Of a stretch of 64,000 nucleotides of DNA, positions 49,678 through 58,516 are shown in pieces; positions within the stretch are counted from its first letter, which is position 1, and each line of letters begins with the position of its first letter. The notes beneath the pieces are model-generated. The model did not search any database. It was not told the origin of the DNA and saw only the letters and a program-made list of their open reading frames with translations. A program made the position numbers and the translations under genes. The stretch is from Chryseobacterium rhizosphaerae (GTDB lineage Bacteria > Bacteroidota > Bacteroidia > Flavobacteriales > Weeksellaceae): positions 62,001-126,000 of the forward strand of contig NZ_QNUF01000002.1 in assembly GCF_003385455.1 (NCBI RefSeq). Reading direction: 5' to 3'.

Positions 49678-51504
49678 TTATTTATTCATAGACATCAGGA
49701 ATTCTTCATTATTAAGAGTTCCTTTGATGTTCTTATTTACAAATTCCATTGCTTCTATAGGGTTCATTTCAGAAAGATATTTTCTAAAGATCCACATTCT
49801 CTGAGAGGTAACCTCGTCAAGAAGAAGATCATCCCTACGTGTACTTGAAGAAATTAAATCAATAGCAGGATAAATTCTTCTGTTAGCAATTTTTCTGTCT
49901 AGCTGAAGTTCCATGTTTCCGGTACCTTTGAATTCTTCAAAGATGACCTCGTCCATTTTGGAACCGGTATCAATAAGAGCTGTAGCAATAATCGTTAATG
50001 AACCACCTCCTTCAATTTTTCTCGCTGCTCCGAAGAATCTTTTTGGTTTGTGAAGCGCATTGGCATCAACCCCTCCGGAAAGAACTTTACCTGAAGCTGG
50101 AGTTACGGTATTATACGCTCTCGCCAATCTTGTGATAGAGTCCAGTAAGATCACGACATCATGTCCGCATTCTACCATTCTCTGAGCTTTGGCAAGAACA
50201 AGGTTGGCTACCTTTACATGTTTCTCAGCCGCTTCATCAAATGTAGAGGCAATAACCTCTGCATTTACGCTTCTTTCCATATCAGTAACCTCCTCCGGAC
50301 GTTCATCAATTAAAAGAACCATCATATATACTTCCGGGTGATTGGCAGCAATAGAGTTGGCGATATCTTTAAGCAACATTGTCTTACCTGTTTTAGGCTG
50401 TGCAACAATCATTGCTCTCTGTCCTTTTCCGATCGGTGCAAACAGGTCTACTATTCTTGTTGAAATGGTAGACTCGCTTCCAGCAAGATTAAATTTCTCT
50501 TGTGGGAAAAGTGGAGTAAGATATTCAAAAGCCACACGGTCTTTGATAAAAGCAAGATCACGTCCGTTAACTTCCGTAGGTTTTAGCAAAGAAAAATATT
50601 TTTCCCCTTCTTTTGGAAGTCTTACAATTCCTTTCACGGTATCTCCGGTCTTTAAACCGAAATTTCTGATTTGTGCAGTAGAAACATACACATCATCAGG
50701 TGAAGAAATATAGCTAAAGTCTGAAGAACGAAGGAATCCATAGTTATCCGGCAATATCTCTAAAACACCTTCAATACTTACCATACCATCGAAATGAAAT
50801 TCTTTCTTATGGTCAGTCTGTTCCTCTGCCTTTTCAGAATGCCTGTTTTGATTCTGATTCTGGTGTTGGTGTTGTTGGTTCTGTTGCTGATGCTGATTTC
50901 TATGTTGATTTCCGCTGTTCTGCGGATGGTTGTGTCCTTTTGGGGATCTGTTAGCCTGTTGTTGAGGATTCTTAGGCTTCTCTTCTGCCTGAGCAGGCTC
51001 TTGAGATTCTGTATTTTTAGGAGCTTCTGTTCTTTCCTGAGATACTTCGGTATCACCTGTATTTCCAGAAACCCTTTTTCTTTTCTTTTTAGCTTGTGAT
51101 GCAGCAGTCATTTCTTCTGTTGCTGTTGCTACCACAGCTTCTGCTTTCGGTTCTTCTGTTTTTATTTCTTCAGAAGCGGGAACCGTTTCTTCTACCTTTT
51201 GTTCCACTTTCGGTTCAACCGGAGTTTTGGCATTCACTTTTGGCTTCGCTACTGTTTTCTTAGGAGCAGCTTTTCTTGCCGGGGCTTTTACAGGTTTATC
51301 TGCTGTGGCCTCTTCCGTATTTGGACTGGTTTCTGTGGCGTTGAAATAATCTTTTGCAACTTTAGGGTTAGAAGCCTGAAAGTCTAGAACTGCAAAGATT
51401 TTATCATTCTCATTGCTATTTCTTGCAACTTTAACGCCTAAATCTTTTAAGATTTTCGTCAGTTCCGTTACGGATTTTGACCTTAACGTTTCTATGTTAA
51501 ACAT
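49678..51504 (-). CDS. rho: Transcription termination factor Rho with long disordered insertion
   Basis: 608 residues, much longer than the roughly 420 of E. coli Rho. Rho_N helical domain at about 1-50, then a 180-residue low-complexity insertion (about 55-235): Lys/Ala/Pro/Glu-rich, then Asn/Gln/His-rich (about 178-222). The RNA-binding cold-shock domain follows ([15 protein letters not shown], about 246-310), then the hexameric ATPase with Walker A AQPKTGKT at about 368-375 and Walker [15 protein letters not shown]. Terminates untranslated transcripts. Monocistronic with a leader of about 70 nt, divergent from the DUF4293 gene. Confidence 0.97.
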   Translation of the reverse strand: MFNIETLRSKSVTELTKILKDLGVKVARNSNENDKIFAVLDFQASNPKVAKDYFNATETSPNTEEATADKPVKAPARKAAPKKTVAKPKVNAKTPVEPKVEQKVEETVPASEEIKTEEPKAEAVVATATEEMTAASQAKKKRKRVSGNTGDTEVSQERTEAPKNTESQEPAQAEEKPKNPQQQANRSPKGHNHPQNSGNQHRNQHQQQNQQHQHQNQNQNRHSEKAEEQTDHKKEFHFDGMVSIEGVLEILPDNYGFLRSSDFSYISSPDDVYVSTAQIRNFGLKTGDTVKGIVRLPKEGEKYFSLLKPTEVNGRDLAFIKDRVAFEYLTPLFPQEKFNLAGSESTISTRIVDLFAPIGKGQRAMIVAQPKTGKTMLLKDIANSIAANHPEVYMMVLLIDERPEEVTDMERSVNAEVIASTFDEAAEKHVKVANLVLAKAQRMVECGHDVVILLDSITRLARAYNTVTPASGKVLSGGVDANALHKPKRFFGAARKIEGGGSLTIIATALIDTGSKMDEVIFEEFKGTGNMELQLDRKIANRRIYPAIDLISSSTRRDDLLLDEVTSQRMWIFRKYLSEMNPIEAMEFVNKNIKGTLNNEEFLMSMNK

Positions 51505-51583
51505 ACTTAATGTAAAAATGTAATTAATTGTGAGTAAGAAAAGTAAGTCCGGTGACTTTGGTTTTCAAGTACATTGTATAATG

Positions 51584-51615
51584 CAAATCTACACTTATTT
51601 TTGAATTGTGCAAAA
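51584..51615 (-). promoter_or_regulatory. rho promoter (TTTTG-19-TAGATTTG)
   Basis: -33 TTTTG at 51611-51615, -7 TAGATTTG at 51584-51591, 19-nt spacer. Its -33 region interleaves with that of the divergent DUF4293 promoter. Confidence 0.7.
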
Positions 51616-51630
51616 TTTATGTTATTTTTG
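51599..51630 (+). promoter_or_regulatory. DUF4293 gene promoter (TTTTG-19-TATTTTTG)
   Basis: -33 TTTTG at 51599-51603, -7 TATTTTTG at 51623-51630, 19-nt spacer; overlaps the rho promoter on the other strand. Confidence 0.7.
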
Positions 51631-51648
51631 CCAAGAATTTAATATTCA

Positions 51649-52038
51649 ATGCTACAGAGAATACAAACCATATGGACGTTACTGGCAGTTTTATCTGCTG
51701 TTTTTCTTTTCATTACAGGACAGGATGTTGTTATTTTGAACAATATTCCGGTACTCAATATCGGGTGTATCCTACTGGTTTTGGCCGGAGCATTAAGTAT
51801 TTTTAGTTTTAAAAACAGAAAAAGACAAATTTTGCTGAATACCATCAGCATCATTATAAACGTTTTGTTGATTGGTGTATTGGCGTACTGGCTGCTAAGC
51901 TTATCCGGAGGAATTCAATTTCCTGAGAAGGGTATTGAGCCGATTTTCCCATTAATCGCGGTTATCTGTTTGTTTATTGCAAACGTATATATCCGTAAAG
52001 ATGAGAGGCTCGTGAAATCTGTAGACAGACTTCGATAA
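51649..52038 (+). CDS. DUF4293 membrane protein
   Basis: 129 residues with four transmembrane helices: TIWTLLAVLSAVFLFITG, IGCILLVLAGALSIFSF, NTISIIINVLLIGVLAYWLLSL and IFPLIAVICLFIANVYI. It opens with MLQRIQTIWTLLA and ends with a basic tail (YIRKDERLVKSVDRLR), as in DUF4293 proteins. The family is often found divergently next to rho in Bacteroidota, as here. Inner membrane; function unknown. Confidence 0.85.
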   Translation: MLQRIQTIWTLLAVLSAVFLFITGQDVVILNNIPVLNIGCILLVLAGALSIFSFKNRKRQILLNTISIIINVLLIGVLAYWLLSLSGGIQFPEKGIEPIFPLIAVICLFIANVYIRKDERLVKSVDRLR

Positions 52039-52062
52039 CCTTACAACGATTTTTTGAGTGAG

Positions 52063-52090
52063 AACAGCTTCTTTTTAGGAGCTGTTTTTT
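52063..52090 (+). terminator. Terminator after DUF4293 gene
   Basis: AACAGCT ... AGCTGTT stem with a 10-nt loop and T-run. Confidence 0.75.
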
Positions 52091-52170
52091 AATTATCTTT
52101 ATTTATGTAATTTCATGCAACATTTCAGTTAAATGCGCGACAGATCATATAAATCTTAATTAAAAAAATA

Positions 52171-53094
52171 ATGAAAAAGCTAACCTACCTCGCTCTATCA
52201 ATGTTCTCTATAAGTATTTTTGCACAGGAAGTTCCACAGGAAAGAGTGAAAACCATCCTTTCCACTCTTGCGTCAGACGAAATGAAAGGACGTGAAATAG
52301 GAACTCCCGAAAATGAAAATGCCGCTCATTATATTGCTGCACTTTTCAAAGAAAACAAGCTGGAATACTGTACAGGAAACTCTTACCTGATTCCTTTTGA
52401 ATACAAAGGCCAAAAAGCATATAACGTATGTGGCATTAAAAAAGGAATATCAGATCAGTATTTAGGATTTTCCGGGCATTTTGATCATATAGGAACCAGC
52501 AATAAGAGTGGTGACAATATTTATAACGGCGCAGATGATGATGCCAGCGGCATTACAACTTTGGTAGGCATTGCCGATTATTTTAAAAATAAAAAACCTC
52601 AGTTTTCAATGGTTTTCATGGCCTTTAACGGAGAAGAAAAAGGAATGCTCGGCTCAAAAGCAATTTCTGAAGATAAAAATCTGGATAAGATCTATAATAA
52701 AATGACAGCTCTTTTCAATTTTGAAATGGTGGCCACTGAATCTCAATGGGGGAAAAATGCATTATATATGACCGGTGACGGTTTTTCAGACCTGGATGAG
52801 CTTTTCAATAAAAATGCAGCAAATGGACTGACTATAAAACCAGATCCTTATGCAGAACAACAACTTTTTTACCGGTCAGATAATGTGAGCTTTGTAAAAA
52901 AGAAAATCATTGCCCACTCATTTTCAACAGTTGATATGACTAAAGCATCACACTACCATCATGAAAATGACGATGTTACTATTGTTGATTTTAATAATAT
53001 GACTCAAATCATCAATAACTTTGGAAAAACATTAGATCAACTAAATCCTAAGAATTTTGCTCCAAAATACAATGACAAGGTTACATTTAATTAA
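52171..53094 (+). CDS. Secreted M28-family metallopeptidase
   Basis: 307 residues. Signal peptide MKKLTYLALSMFSISIFAQ, then a zinc aminopeptidase fold: His in LGFSGHFDHIG (about 99-109), bridging Asp in NGADDDASG (about 119-127), general-base and ligand Glu pair in FNGEEKGMLGS (about 152-162) and the late His in HYHHENDDV. Likely a periplasmic or secreted aminopeptidase; specificity unknown. Single gene with terminator at 53110. Confidence 0.9.
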   Translation: MKKLTYLALSMFSISIFAQEVPQERVKTILSTLASDEMKGREIGTPENENAAHYIAALFKENKLEYCTGNSYLIPFEYKGQKAYNVCGIKKGISDQYLGFSGHFDHIGTSNKSGDNIYNGADDDASGITTLVGIADYFKNKKPQFSMVFMAFNGEEKGMLGSKAISEDKNLDKIYNKMTALFNFEMVATESQWGKNALYMTGDGFSDLDELFNKNAANGLTIKPDPYAEQQLFYRSDNVSFVKKKIIAHSFSTVDMTKASHYHHENDDVTIVDFNNMTQIINNFGKTLDQLNPKNFAPKYNDKVTFN

Positions 53095-53109
53095 TCCTAA
53101 ATAACCGTA

Positions 53110-53139
53110 AAAACCGCCGGAATGGCGGTTTATTTTTTT
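53110..53139 (+). terminator. Terminator after M28 peptidase gene
   Basis: AAACCGCC-GGAAT-GGCGGTTT followed by A and a T-run. Confidence 0.85.
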
Positions 53140-53299
53140 ATCAAACCTCTTATTTCTTTTCAGTCCTACCGTCCTATGAGCCCCGCATTTTATTCAAAAA
53201 TAAAAGAGAAAGGTTCAGCGGTGTAACAAAAATCCACTTTTTGAAACATATAAGATAAAGTAAAATAGGATTAAGAACGTCTTATCTTTTAATTTTACG

Positions 53300-53307
53300 T
53301 AATTTTG
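53300..53307 (+). promoter_or_regulatory. ABC exporter -7 box (TAATTTTG)
   Basis: Exact TAnnTTTG 20 nt before ATG 53328. Confidence 0.6.
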
Positions 53308-53327
53308 CTATCCAATTTTTTCATTGA

Positions 53328-55166
53328 ATGAACGAATATAAAAAAATCTTAAAATTCGCGAGACCGCATCAAAAATATATTTACGGAAGTTTATTTTTCA
53401 ATATCCTGTACTCCGTATTTCAGATTGCTTCCCTGGGAACTATCTTACCCGTTTTGGGAATGTTGTTTGGAACGATTAAGCCTGAGAAATATGAAACAGC
53501 ACCTGTTTATTCAGGAGAACTGCTTGATTTTTTCAATTATTTAAAAGAATATTCCAATTACTATGTGCAAAGTTTAGTGGCACAATATGGCTCACTGACC
53601 GTTCTTGCCTGGCTATGTATTATTACAGCCTTTATGTTCCTGCTGAGAAATGCCTTCAGATATTTTGGATCTTTTCTGTTAATAAACTACCGTGTAGGCG
53701 TTACTAAAGATCTGCGTGGTGCCATGTACCGAAAAATACTTTCTTTACCGGTTTCATTCTTTACAGAAAGCCGCAAAGGAGATTTAATGTCCCGTATGTC
53801 TAATGATGTAGGTGAGGTTGAAGGGAATATTTTAGGAAGTTTAATCGAATTGATTAATGCACCTTTCATGCTGATCAGTACATTGGTCACCTTATTCTTC
53901 TTAAGTGCAGAAATGACCCTTTTCTCCCTTCTGGTACTTCCTGTCATGGGAACGATGATCGCTTTGGTAGGAAAAAGCCTTAAAAAAGATTCTCACGAAG
54001 CACAGCATGAAATGGGGACCATATTTTCCATTGTAGACGAAACATTGAAATCCTCAAAAGTGATTAAGATTTTCAATGCAGAGAAGATCATGGACAACCG
54101 ATTTATGAAGTCGATGAACAAATGGATATCCAGCTCAATAAGCTTAGGAAGAAAGAAAGAACTGGCTTCCCCGATGAGCGAATTTTTAGGATCTATTACC
54201 TTTTTGATTATCGCATGGTATGGTGGAAAACAAATTATTGTTGAGCAAAGCATATCTCCTGCAGATTTCCTTGTTTTCCTGGGAATGTTCTTCCAGATTT
54301 TACCACCGGCAAAAAGTTTGTCTACAGCGATCTCTAACGTTCAGAAAGGAGAAGCTTCCCTGAAAAGAGTATTGGAAATCCTGGATGCGGATGTGAAAAT
54401 TGAAGAAGTGACAGAACCCGTTTCTATCACGACACTTCAGAATAATATTGAATTTAAAGAGATCGGATTCTATTATGATAAAGCCAATCTTATCCTTAAA
54501 AACTTTAATCTGACAATTCCAAAAGGAAAAACAGTAGCTTTAGTAGGACAGAGTGGAAGTGGAAAAACAACTATTGCCAATCTTTTGGCCAGATTCTATG
54601 ATGTTTCAGAAGGCCAGATTCTTATTGACGGAATAGATATCAAACATTTAAAATTAAAAGAATACCGCCAGCTTTTAGGAATGGTAACTCAGGAATCTGT
54701 ATTATTCAATGATTCTGTTTACAATAACATCCTGATGGGTAAACCGGATGCCACAAGAGAGGAAGTGATTGCTGCAGCTAAAATAGCTAACGCAGATTCA
54801 TTTATCACCAACCTTGCCGAAGGCTATGATACCAATATCGGAGATGATGGAAATAAACTGTCCGGAGGACAGAAACAAAGGGTTTCTATTGCAAGAGCAG
54901 TTCTGAAAAATCCACCGATTATGATCCTGGATGAAGCCACTTCTGCACTGGATACGGAATCTGAAAGATTTGTACAGGACGCATTGGAAAAAATGATGGA
55001 AAACAGAACTTCCCTTATTATTGCCCACCGTCTTTCAACGATCCAAAAAGCAGACTGGATTGTAGTCATGGAAAAAGGTGATATTGTAGAACAGGGAACC
55101 CACCATGATCTTATTGCCAGAAAAGGAATGTACAATAAGCTTGTGGAGCTTCAAAATTTCGACTAA
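53328..55166 (+). CDS. ABC exporter, MsbA-like half transporter
   Basis: 612 residues: a six-helix type IV (ABC_membrane) domain (about 15-330) fused to an ATPase. Walker A GQSGSGKTT, Q-loop VTQESVLF, signature LSGGQKQRVSIARA, Walker B PPIMILDEATSALD and H-loop IAHRLST are all present. Works as a homodimer in the inner membrane. Resembles lipid A flippase MsbA and related multidrug exporters; substrate not determinable. The DUF1801 gene follows after 19 nt. Confidence 0.93.
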   Translation: MNEYKKILKFARPHQKYIYGSLFFNILYSVFQIASLGTILPVLGMLFGTIKPEKYETAPVYSGELLDFFNYLKEYSNYYVQSLVAQYGSLTVLAWLCIITAFMFLLRNAFRYFGSFLLINYRVGVTKDLRGAMYRKILSLPVSFFTESRKGDLMSRMSNDVGEVEGNILGSLIELINAPFMLISTLVTLFFLSAEMTLFSLLVLPVMGTMIALVGKSLKKDSHEAQHEMGTIFSIVDETLKSSKVIKIFNAEKIMDNRFMKSMNKWISSSISLGRKKELASPMSEFLGSITFLIIAWYGGKQIIVEQSISPADFLVFLGMFFQILPPAKSLSTAISNVQKGEASLKRVLEILDADVKIEEVTEPVSITTLQNNIEFKEIGFYYDKANLILKNFNLTIPKGKTVALVGQSGSGKTTIANLLARFYDVSEGQILIDGIDIKHLKLKEYRQLLGMVTQESVLFNDSVYNNILMGKPDATREEVIAAAKIANADSFITNLAEGYDTNIGDDGNKLSGGQKQRVSIARAVLKNPPIMILDEATSALDTESERFVQDALEKMMENRTSLIIAHRLSTIQKADWIVVMEKGDIVEQGTHHDLIARKGMYNKLVELQNFD

Positions 55167-55185
55167 CTATTTTAAGTGATTTAAA

Positions 55186-55533
55186 ATGAACCCTATACAA
55201 GAGTATTTCTACAGAATCGAAGAGCCTGAGAGAAGTACTCTTTTATTTTTGCGTGAAAAAATCTTAGCATCAGATACGGAAAACATTACCGAGACCTTCA
55301 GCTTTGGACTTCCTTTTATCAAATACAAAAAGAAGATGCTATGCTATTTCTACTACAGCAAGAAATATAAAAAACACTATATCAGTTTTTATCATGGAGA
55401 TAAGCTGGATTATCCCGAACTTACTCAGGATGGCAGAAAGAAGTTTAAAATCCTTTTAATTGATCCCGAAGAAGATCTGCCGGTGGATTTTATAATAAGC
55501 CTGACACAAGAAATAAAAACATATATAAAATAA
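55186..55533 (+). CDS. DUF1801 (YdhG-like) protein
   Basis: 115 residues, YdhG/DUF1801 fold: IQEYFYRIEEPERSTLLFLREKIL, TETFSFGLPFIKYKKKMLCYFYYSKKYKKHYISFYHG, and a C-terminal helix. Small cytosolic family related to iron-chaperone frataxin-like folds; biochemical role unknown. It lies 19 nt downstream of the ABC exporter and ends at a strong palindrome shared with the convergent gene. Confidence 0.8.
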   Translation: MNPIQEYFYRIEEPERSTLLFLREKILASDTENITETFSFGLPFIKYKKKMLCYFYYSKKYKKHYISFYHGDKLDYPELTQDGRKKFKILLIDPEEDLPVDFIISLTQEIKTYIK

Positions 55534-55535
55534 AA

Positions 55536-55563
55536 ACTCCGGTACGAATCATCGTACCGGAGT
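55536..55563. terminator. Palindrome between convergent genes
   Basis: Perfect 12-bp ACTCCGGTACGA-ATCA-TCGTACCGGAGT stem. T-runs are weak on both sides, but the position fits a bidirectional terminator. Confidence 0.7.
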
Positions 55564-55581
55564 CCTCTTTAAAAACGGTCA

Positions 55582-57384
55582 TCACTGTGTATTAATACCG
55601 CTGAATTCTGCCTGCTTAATTGCCCAGGCTATCATATTCGCAAACAGTATTGAGTTTTGCACCTGCATTCCACCAGTCGAATACCCATTACCTGCATATC
55701 CGTAAGCTGATTTCTGAACAGGGAAATATCCTCCCGAACTTGGAGCTACAAAAGGTTCAATTGTATTACTTGAATACTGGTTTCCATTCGCATTTTCATT
55801 GCTTAAGAATCCTCCGTCTCCAAACCATATAAAATTCAAGCTGGTGTTTCTCAATCCTGATATTCCAGTTCTCGATGTAGTACTGTTAATAGGTTGTGCA
55901 TAGCTGTAAGGGGTAAAACCACTGGTCAATCCAGAAACACTCACCGTTGTAGAAGCGTCTTCACCCCAGTTTTTACCTCTTACATCACCAAAAGGACCAT
56001 TCAATATAGGATCATCGGAATTGGCAAGAGCATACACAGATCCTGCTCCCGCTCCATAAGCTGTTGAAATGGTAGGATCAGAAAAAATTCCACGGAATAA
56101 GTTTTGAGCAGAAGCGGTATCATCTGTAAGCGCAATCACAACTCCTTTTTTATTCAGATAGCTGGCAATATAACCCGCATCTGTGGCATTCGGAGTATAA
56201 TTATATCCTATAATGACAATATCCGGTTTATTATTTAAGGCTGTTTGAAGTGCTGTAGAAGACGGTGAATTTCCTAATGAGATATGATTAAATCCTTCAT
56301 ATTTAACAATGCTTGATGCCGTCGTCCCAAAATTAGTAGGAGAATCCATCAGGCTTCTTGACGGGCCTGTATAAGCACTGTACCCATATGCTGTCTCCAA
56401 TCCTAAATGCAAAATGTTTTTCTTAGGAATTACCACAATCACGTTCACAGAACATGTGGTAGATACTCCACCCTGGCTGTCAGAAGTAATGGTAATGGTC
56501 TTTACAGAAGTAGATGTAGGGGTTCCTGTTCCTCCCAACGTAATATTCTGGTTTCCAGTTGCTGTAAATGTACCTGATCCTTTGAAAGAAATTCCGTCAA
56601 CAGTATTGGTGGTAATGGTATAACTTCCCAATGCTGAAACATTTACCGGTAAAGTAATGGTATTGGAAGCGGTAAGAGCGGTTCCTACTTTATAGACTCC
56701 ATTTACGGTTGCACTTCCGCAAGCCATTGTATAAGTACCTGCAGGGCTCAGCACTGAAATAGAAATTGGAGGTGTACAGTTAACATCTGTTCCATTCGCG
56801 TTAAGAGCAACCGTATCAGTCTGAATATTCTGAGGAGTTCCCTGTCCCAGAACCTGTATTGTTTGTATTCCTGTATTAAGGAAAACTCCGGTTCCATAAA
56901 AATTATATCCATTGGAGGTTGTTCCGGAAACGGTATAATTTCCTAATTTAGTTACATTCACAGAAATACTCAGGTAATGAGAATTGGTTAATTCTTTGCC
57001 TTTTACATAGCTTCCCATTGCTTTAGAAGAAGAGCAGTCTATTGTAAAAACAGCTTTTCCAAGCTGTCCGCAAACACTCTTCCATTCATTATCTGTAAGG
57101 CTCCAGTAATTAAAACAATCCTCTGTTGTATTGTAAATGGTAAGCCCGTCATCTGTTGGCTTGTTGATGATAATTGCATCCCTTTGAGCTTCGGTCAACC
57201 GGGGAATAAGCATTCCTTTGTTATTATTTCCCGAAACAACATCCAGTACTGAATTTGCATTGGGAGCAGTGGTATTAATCCCTACAGCACCATTATGGGT
57301 CTGTGAATAAAACTTTCCAAAAAGTAAAAGTAAGGCAAGAAGCAGAACTTTTATTCTGGGTGTGGTAAATTTTGTCTTCATCAT
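55582..57384 (-). CDS. Large secreted protein with two Ig-like repeats
   Basis: 600 residues. Signal peptide, then AVGINTTAPNANSVLDVVSG and the MLIPRLTEAQRDAI / DDGLTIYNTTEDCFNYW segment common in flavobacterial surface proteins. Two repeats of about 90 residues follow (about 130-210 ending IQVLGQGTPQ and about 220-310 ending ITLGGTGTPT). The C-terminal domain (NILHLGLETAYGYSAYTGPSR, PDIVIIGYNYTPNATDAGYIASYLNKKGVVIALTDD) resembles a glutamine-amidotransferase/DUF4350-like Rossmann fold. No T9SS tail was recognised. Its promoter carries the dyad shared with two nearby regulator units. Confidence 0.82.
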   Translation of the reverse strand: MMKTKFTTPRIKVLLLALLLLFGKFYSQTHNGAVGINTTAPNANSVLDVVSGNNNKGMLIPRLTEAQRDAIIINKPTDDGLTIYNTTEDCFNYWSLTDNEWKSVCGQLGKAVFTIDCSSSKAMGSYVKGKELTNSHYLSISVNVTKLGNYTVSGTTSNGYNFYGTGVFLNTGIQTIQVLGQGTPQNIQTDTVALNANGTDVNCTPPISISVLSPAGTYTMACGSATVNGVYKVGTALTASNTITLPVNVSALGSYTITTNTVDGISFKGSGTFTATGNQNITLGGTGTPTSTSVKTITITSDSQGGVSTTCSVNVIVVIPKKNILHLGLETAYGYSAYTGPSRSLMDSPTNFGTTASSIVKYEGFNHISLGNSPSSTALQTALNNKPDIVIIGYNYTPNATDAGYIASYLNKKGVVIALTDDTASAQNLFRGIFSDPTISTAYGAGAGSVYALANSDDPILNGPFGDVRGKNWGEDASTTVSVSGLTSGFTPYSYAQPINSTTSRTGISGLRNTSLNFIWFGDGGFLSNENANGNQYSSNTIEPFVAPSSGGYFPVQKSAYGYAGNGYSTGGMQVQNSILFANMIAWAIKQAEFSGINTQ

Positions 57385-57439
57385 TTATAAGTTATAATTG
57401 TTTAATCATTTTTTTTAAACTAAATCGATTTGCTTGCTA

Positions 57440-57447
57440 CAAAATTA
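57440..57447 (-). promoter_or_regulatory. -7 box (TAATTTTG) of dyad unit 1
   Basis: Exact TAnnTTTG, inside a GCTACAAAATTAT block that recurs at 59816-59828. The dyad centre lies about 48 bp upstream. Confidence 0.65.
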
Positions 57448-57486
57448 TCATAGCCAGACAATTACAACAACCGCTAGCCTACGCAA

Positions 57487-57511
57487 TACTACTCACGCGT
57501 AGTAAAACTCA
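57487..57511 (-). promoter_or_regulatory. Dyad operator copy 1 (TACTAC-N6-GTAGTAAAACTCA)
   Basis: 6-bp arms TACTAC/GTAGTA around TCACGC, then AAACTCA (written on the plus strand). Located upstream of the gene ending at 55582. Shares arms, tail and spacing with 58480 and 59867. Confidence 0.65.
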
Positions 57512-57681
57512 TAGAGTGACAGAAGTCTCAAAATGATAAGAAAAAAGTTGAGTTATTATAAAAAGCAACAATAGATCAAAAAAATAATCATCCCAATTAT
57601 TGAAAATCTATTATCCTGTATTTATTGAAAAAAATAATATCATTCTGTTTAATAAAATACAATCATTTATTTTTATCAAAA

Positions 57682-58002
57682 TCAGCTTTTAAAGGCAGCT
57701 TTCCATTTGGCAATTGTGTTTCTGCTAATTTTAAAATGATTACTCACCTGAATATTGGTCAGCTTATTTTTTTTCTGGTATGTAAGAATTTGCAAAATAG
57801 ATACTTCATCATAAGAACGGAGCCTTTGATTATTGAATTCTATCGCATATTCCGGATTGCCGAAAATCTGTTGATTAAACCGCAGAATATCTACTGCAGA
57901 ATGAAGCATTTCCAATTGGCGTCTTATGCCGGGATCTTTTAATTTTTCGGGATATTTTTCTTCAAGAATATCGGTATAAATCTGCTTATAATCAGGGCTC
58001 AT
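57682..58002 (-). CDS. Small HTH protein (second of pair)
   Basis: 106 residues. An N-terminal helical part (PDYKQIYTDILEEKYPEKLKDP) is followed by a C-terminal transposase-like helix-turn-helix, YQKKNKLTNIQVSNHFKISRNTIAKWKAAF. It starts 1 nt after the stop of the upstream HTH gene, so they are translated as a unit. Such pairs are frequent in Chryseobacterium-type genomes and are sometimes annotated as transposases. No catalytic domain, terminal repeats or target duplication is visible here, so a DNA-binding regulator is more likely. Confidence 0.72.
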   Translation of the reverse strand: MSPDYKQIYTDILEEKYPEKLKDPGIRRQLEMLHSAVDILRFNQQIFGNPEYAIEFNNQRLRSYDEVSILQILTYQKKNKLTNIQVSNHFKISRNTIAKWKAAFKS

Positions 58003-58003
58003 A

Positions 58004-58417
58004 CTATATTTTTTTTAACCATTTATACAAAGTAGTTCTGGGAATCTTATATCTTTCCATAACTTCATTGGCGGTCATCGTCCCCATTCTTATTTTTTCA
58101 AGTATAAAGTCTTTAACCTCCTGTGTATAGATACTTTTTCTGAAAACCATAGTTTTTCCCCGGTGCTTTATTACATTATCAAGTCTTGCATGTGGTGCAT
58201 ACAAAATCAGGTGACCGGTATAAAATCTAAAAAAATCAAATTTTAAAAGCTTACACCATTTCAACAGCGTGTCTGCGTCAATGCTCTTCTCATCATACAT
58301 TCTTTCCACATCAGCCTCATCCTTATCTAAAAAATGAGCGATTCTCTCTATTGAGATCTGATGTTCTTCCACTTTAGACCGTATTAGGCTTCCAATGTGA
58401 ATCTCCTTAATATTCAT
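58004..58417 (-). CDS. Small HTH protein (first of pair)
   Basis: 137 residues. An N-terminal helical region (IHIGSLIRSKVEEHQISIERIAHFLDKDEADVERMYDEKS, a Xre-like fold) and a C-terminal HTH ANEVMERYKIPRTTLYKWLKKI. LLKWCKLLKFDFFRFYTGHLILYAPHA in the middle is the family hallmark. It contains two potential DNA-binding elements. The promoter has dyad copy 2 and a degenerate -7 box. Probably a transcription regulator acting with the downstream HTH protein; target inferred only from the dyads. Confidence 0.75.
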   Translation of the reverse strand: MNIKEIHIGSLIRSKVEEHQISIERIAHFLDKDEADVERMYDEKSIDADTLLKWCKLLKFDFFRFYTGHLILYAPHARLDNVIKHRGKTMVFRKSIYTQEVKDFILEKIRMGTMTANEVMERYKIPRTTLYKWLKKI

Positions 58418-58431
58418 TACTTAATTTTGAG

Positions 58432-58439
58432 TAAAAATA
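58432..58439 (-). promoter_or_regulatory. Degenerate -7 box (TATTTTTA) of dyad unit 2
   Basis: One mismatch to TAnnTTTG. It sits 49-50 bp from the centre of dyad copy 2, the same geometry as in units 1 and 3. The weak box fits a promoter that needs an activator. Confidence 0.5.
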
Positions 58440-58479
58440 TCATGCATAAAAGGAATGAAAGCATTCTCACGCCTCTCAA

Positions 58480-58504
58480 TACTACGCATAAGTAGTAAAA
58501 CTCA
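58480..58504 (-). promoter_or_regulatory. Dyad operator copy 2
   Basis: TACTAC-GCATAA-GTAGTA then AAACTCA on the plus strand, 63 bp upstream of the HTH pair and directly beyond the end of the membrane LuxR gene. Confidence 0.65.
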
Positions 58505-58516
58505 TAATGTTAAGGT

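Noticed and set aside
50794-51099. Plus-strand 101-residue hydrophobic ORF inside rho
   Set aside because: Produced by the complement of the Gln/Asn/Lys-rich repeat region of rho (Leu/Val/Ile codons); low complexity, not a membrane protein gene.
57682-58417. HTH pair as an insertion sequence or transposase
   Set aside because: Both proteins are short, have only HTH-type and helical segments, no DDE or HUH catalytic motif, and no terminal inverted repeats or target duplications were seen around 57.6-58.5 kb.
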